DNA of 64,000 nt from Bradyrhizobium stylosanthis. Its GTDB lineage: Bacteria > Pseudomonadota > Alphaproteobacteria > Rhizobiales > Xanthobacteraceae. The position numbers and the translations under genes are program-made. The stretch spans positions 1-64,000 of the forward strand of contig NZ_LVEM01000010.1 in the NCBI RefSeq assembly GCF_001641335.1. The letters are read 5' to 3'. Shown one piece after another: positions 61,580 through 64,000 of this stretch (positions are counted from its first letter, which is position 1; each line of letters opens with the position of its first letter). Below the pieces are notes generated by a model, which saw only the letters and a list, made by a program, of their open reading frames with translations, was not told the DNA's origin and made no database searches.

Positions 61580-62023
61580 AGAAAGCGGTCGCGAAGGAAC
61601 AGCTCGACATTTGCGGCCGCGCGATTGTCGAGTGGGAACTGTTCTTGGCGCCGGCTGTTTTGCTGGGCGTTACCGGTAGGCCTTCGACGTGGCGCTCATC
61701 GCCGCCGTCAGGCCGTAGAGCATTGCGAGATTAGCCGCGACGGCACGCTGATCGCATAGGTAAAGATAGATGCTCGGCCGCGACGATTTCGCCTGGAGGA
61801 AATGGCGACCGACGAGAAGCTCAATACGATGGCGCTCCGGAGCGTCAATCAGAAAGCCGCGTAACCACGCCGTTAGCGCGTGGGTCTTGTCCGCTCGGGA
61901 CGGTCCTTGCGGGCGGAGGAAAGGCGGACGAAAGGAAGATGGGGCAAGCTAGACTTTTCTGATCGGGCTGACAGGCGGCATCCGTCAGTCCGGAACACGG
62001 CTGCTGCCCAGGCGTTGGCGGGA
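61580..62023. other. Intergenic stretch, no firm gene
   Basis: About 440 bp downstream of fdhD. The frame of the iron-permease-like gene is open back to about 61880 but without the family's sequence. A short hairpin-like stretch occurs near 61660-61700. No RNA gene or terminator can be assigned. Confidence 0.4.
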
Positions 62024-62368
62024 ATGCCCGTTACCCACGTCCCCGTTACCCACGTCAGAGGCTGGCTCACACAGTTCGGCGTTGCCACGGCCCGTCCCGC
62101 GGCATTCATCCTCTATCTGATCTACGCGATCTGCCGGATCGTTCTGGGGAACGGCCTCGAGTGGCACTCGATGGCGACGCTCGCGACTTGGGGAATGACC
62201 CTCCTCATTCAGCGCGCCGAGCATCGCGATACGCAGGCTCTCCACGCCAAACTCGACGAACTGCTGAAGGTGCACAGCTCAGCCAACCACTCGTTGATGA
62301 CCATAGATGATCGAGATGCCGAAGAGGTTGAGCACGAGCGTGAGCATGTTCAACACGCGCGAAATTAG
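62024..62368 (+). CDS. Low-affinity iron permease family protein
   Basis: A 114-residue membrane protein. After a short leader (PVTHVPVTHVRGW) come FGVATARPAAFILYLIYAIC and MATLATWGMTLLIQRAEHRD, then TQALHAKLDELLKV, the conserved end of the PF04120-type low-affinity iron permeases (family pattern RPxxF, then IQxxxxRDTxAxxxKLDEL). Two hydrophobic segments. Start uncertain: ATG 62024 with GGCGGG upstream, or further upstream. A 15-bp tandem repeat lies in its first codons. Confidence 0.75.
   Translation: MPVTHVPVTHVRGWLTQFGVATARPAAFILYLIYAICRIVLGNGLEWHSMATLATWGMTLLIQRAEHRDTQALHAKLDELLKVHSSANHSLMTIDDRDAEEVEHEREHVQHARN
62027..62056 (+). repeat. Two tandem copies of a 15-bp unit inside a start region
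   Basis: CCCGTTACCCACGTC occurs at 62027-62041 and again at 62042-62056. It adds PVTHV twice in frame at the N-terminus of the iron-permease-like protein. A slippage-prone site right after the start codon. Confidence 0.8.
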
Positions 62369-62409
62369 GCTGATCGGGTCATCGAATGCTCGAGAACTCG
62401 CAGCCAGCG

Positions 62410-62601
62410 TCACCGGGTCAGAACATCCCCGGCCGACGACGTAATCCCATGACGCTGCTTGGATTTTCGGGAGTGGACAGAGCCCACAGGTCTTCTCAAC
62501 TTTCGGGCAATAGCGGACGTCTTCAGGCCAGCTTCAACCATCTCACTCAAGCTCTTCTCATCGGCCGGCGTCCAAGGCCTGGCCAGCAGTCGTCGCGCCA
62601 T
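62410..62601 (-). CDS. Small Myb/SANT-like helix-turn-helix protein
   Basis: A 63-residue protein: PWTPADEKSLSEMVEAGLKT then SAIARKLRRPVGSVHSRKSK. The pattern WTxxDE...L...G.....IA..L.R..G.V..R is that of single-repeat Myb-like DNA-binding proteins frequent in Bradyrhizobium. ATG 62599-62601 follows GAGGAG directly. Targets unknown. Confidence 0.75.
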   Translation of the reverse strand: MARRLLARPWTPADEKSLSEMVEAGLKTSAIARKLRRPVGSVHSRKSKQRHGITSSAGDVLTR

Positions 62602-62928
62602 CTCCTCACCTCATAGTTTTTGTGCGGTGGGAATGCCTGTAGTCGGACGATCGTTCCTTCTCCTAGCATCTTCGGCGGTAAGCTTCCCCGGCGGGTATGG
62701 CCAAACACAACCGGCATAGTTCTTCAGTGCCGTCCTACCGCACGAAGACACCCCCGCCCCTCCCACATCTCGCCGCTGTAAAGGGCACGCCCTGGGAACA
62801 GTTTCGAAGCGGCTTGCTCCTCCCTCATCCCTCTTACCCGGGGTAAGCGAGACGAAGACAGCTGCATAGGAACAACGCATGTTCGCGCCGGTTCGAGAAC
62901 AGATATTTCTCGCAACCCAGGGTAATCC
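62602..62928. other. Divergent intergenic region
   Basis: About 330 bp between the Myb-like gene and the manganese catalase gene. It includes an ACCCGGGGT palindrome-like patch near 62835-62845 and probably the catalase promoter. No coding frame is convincing. Confidence 0.4.
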
Positions 62929-64000
62929 ATGTACCATCACGTCAAGAAACTCATGTTCACCGTGCGCGTCGACGAGCCGGATCCTCAGTTCGGCAATATG
63001 CTGCTCGAGCAATTCGGCGGCGCCAACGGCGAGCTCGCGGCCGCTATGCAATACTCAATACAGGGGATCAACTGCGAAGACCCGGACCGTAAGGATCTCT
63101 TGATGGATATCGGCACCGAGGAACTGAGCCATCTCGAAGTCGTCGGTACACTCGCCCGCATGCACCTCAAGCCCTCGAAATTCGATCGCCAGGCTGCTGA
63201 AGCCGATCCACTCATTGCCATTGCAGGAGGTGGGGGCGTGAACCTATTCAATTCACAGGGGAACGCATGGACCGCCGATTACCTGAAGATCACCGGCGAA
63301 CTCGACGTCGATCTCCGCAGCAACATTGCCGCGGAGGCCAGAGCGAAGATCGTCTACGAACGGCTGATCAACTTCACCGATGACGCCGGCACAAGGGATG
63401 CGCTTCAGTTCCTGATGACCCGCGAGATTACACACATGAAGGCCTTCTCGCTGGCGCTCGAAAGCATGGCAAAGCCGGCCTTCAGCATCGGTCGGATCGC
63501 GCCGACCCCTGGCCTCGTCGATCAGTTCTTCAACGATTCGACTGGAACCGGCGATCACGGCGAGATTGACACGCGCGGACCGTGGAATGAAGGAGGCGAA
63601 TGGGTCTTCACCGAGTCGCCTGCCATTCAGGCGGGTGAGCACGGCCCCGCAAGCGCAATCGTCACGGAAAGTTCTCCGCCCGTCGAAGAGGCCGGTCTTG
63701 GCGAACTTCTAATCGACGAGCTCCGCGACATTCTTCACGCAGAAAAGCAGCTGACAAAAGCGCTACCTAAGATGGCGGAGGCCGCGCGCTTCGATCAACT
63801 GCGAGAGCTATTCGAGCTCCATCTCGCCGAGACCGAGGCGCAAATCGAGCGGATCGATGAGTGCTTCCGGATGCTCGGTAAGTCTCCGCGCGCCAAATCT
63901 TGCAAGGGCATGATGGGCCTGGTCGAGGAAGGCCAGGAGATCATGACCCAGGGCGAAGATAAGGAAGATGCCGCTGCGGACCTCGCATTGATCGGCGCGG
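62929..64000 (+). CDS. Manganese catalase fused to a DUF892 (YciE/YciF) ferritin-like domain (3' end outside window)
   Basis: At least 357 residues. Residues 1-215 are a di-manganese catalase: Glu35 (GGANGELAAAMQY), Glu65 and His68 (TEELSHLE), Glu136 (AEARAK) and His169 (TREITHMK) fit the known ligand spacing, and QYSIQGINCE and GDHGEIDTRGPWN are family marks. From about 257 a second module begins, LGELLIDELRDILHAEKQLT and ETEAQIERIDECFRMLG, which is the DUF892 ferritin-like fold. Mn catalases normally end with a C-terminal tail, so the fusion is unusual. ATG 62929 starts MYHHVKKL as usual. It should remove hydrogen peroxide without heme. Confidence 0.9.
   Translation, partial: MYHHVKKLMFTVRVDEPDPQFGNMLLEQFGGANGELAAAMQYSIQGINCEDPDRKDLLMDIGTEELSHLEVVGTLARMHLKPSKFDRQAAEADPLIAIAGGGGVNLFNSQGNAWTADYLKITGELDVDLRSNIAAEARAKIVYERLINFTDDAGTRDALQFLMTREITHMKAFSLALESMAKPAFSIGRIAPTPGLVDQFFNDSTGTGDHGEIDTRGPWNEGGEWVFTESPAIQAGEHGPASAIVTESSPPVEEAGLGELLIDELRDILHAEKQLTKALPKMAEAARFDQLRELFELHLAETEAQIERIDECFRMLGKSPRAKSCKGMMGLVEEGQEIMTQGEDKEDAAADLALIGA

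Overview
The window looks like chromosomal DNA of a Bradyrhizobium-type alphaproteobacterium (Rhizobiales). The reasons are high GC, a great density of ABC importers and LysR/GntR regulators, a coxMNOP-like alternative cytochrome oxidase operon, a ROSE-type RNA thermometer in front of an hsp20 gene, a Ku gene, and many tiny conserved helical or CxxC proteins. No tRNA, rRNA, CRISPR array or intact insertion sequence was seen.

Positions 1-13.8 kb hold a nitrogen-compound scavenging region. On the minus strand an SSU/Tau-type ABC importer is followed by an arylmalonate-decarboxylase/maleate-isomerase-like enzyme and a hydantoinase. A GntR regulator diverges from them over a near-perfect 17-bp palindrome and is followed by a hydantoin-racemase-like protein. 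Then come an amidase, a Pot-type ABC importer (ATPase, binding protein, two permeases), a 5-hydroxyisourate-hydrolase-like protein, an MFS carrier and a frameshifted amidase. Imported amides, cyclic ureides or related acids are the likely substrates.

Positions 14.3-27.3 kb hold an aromatic/hydroaromatic acid region: a DctA carrier, a PrpF/GalD-type tautomerase with a divergent LysR gene, and an 11-gene minus-strand operon. The operon encodes a ketopantoate-reductase-like enzyme, a VOC protein, MaoC, a class III CoA-transferase, two different shikimate dehydrogenases, a polar-amino-acid-type ABC importer and a type II dehydroquinase. A second LysR gene faces its start. This suggests uptake and breakdown of quinate/shikimate-like compounds with an added CoA-dependent branch.

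Positions 27.3-33 kb are gene-poor, with remnants (a truncated XRE regulator abutting the tail of a DnaQ-like exonuclease), small proteins, an orphan receiver, a PNPOx-like protein and possible small RNAs.

Positions 33-49 kb are a stress and signalling region. They hold a hybrid histidine kinase translationally coupled to a double-domain KaiC-like ATPase, an Hsp20 operon under a ROSE element, a fasciclin protein, a very unusual 1045-residue acetoacetyl-CoA-synthetase-like/carrier/GNAT fusion, Ku, two CxxC proteins next to a SRAP (HMCES/YedK) protein, and an HWE-type sensor kinase.

Positions 50-64 kb hold a DUF72 protein, a seven-gene alternative cytochrome oxidase operon whose subunit I lacks the canonical D- and K-channel entry residues, a convergent di-heme cytochrome c, an isochorismatase-like hydrolase, a YdeP-type molybdoenzyme with divergent fdhD, a low-affinity iron permease-like protein, and, at the right edge, a manganese catalase fused to a DUF892 ferritin-like domain.
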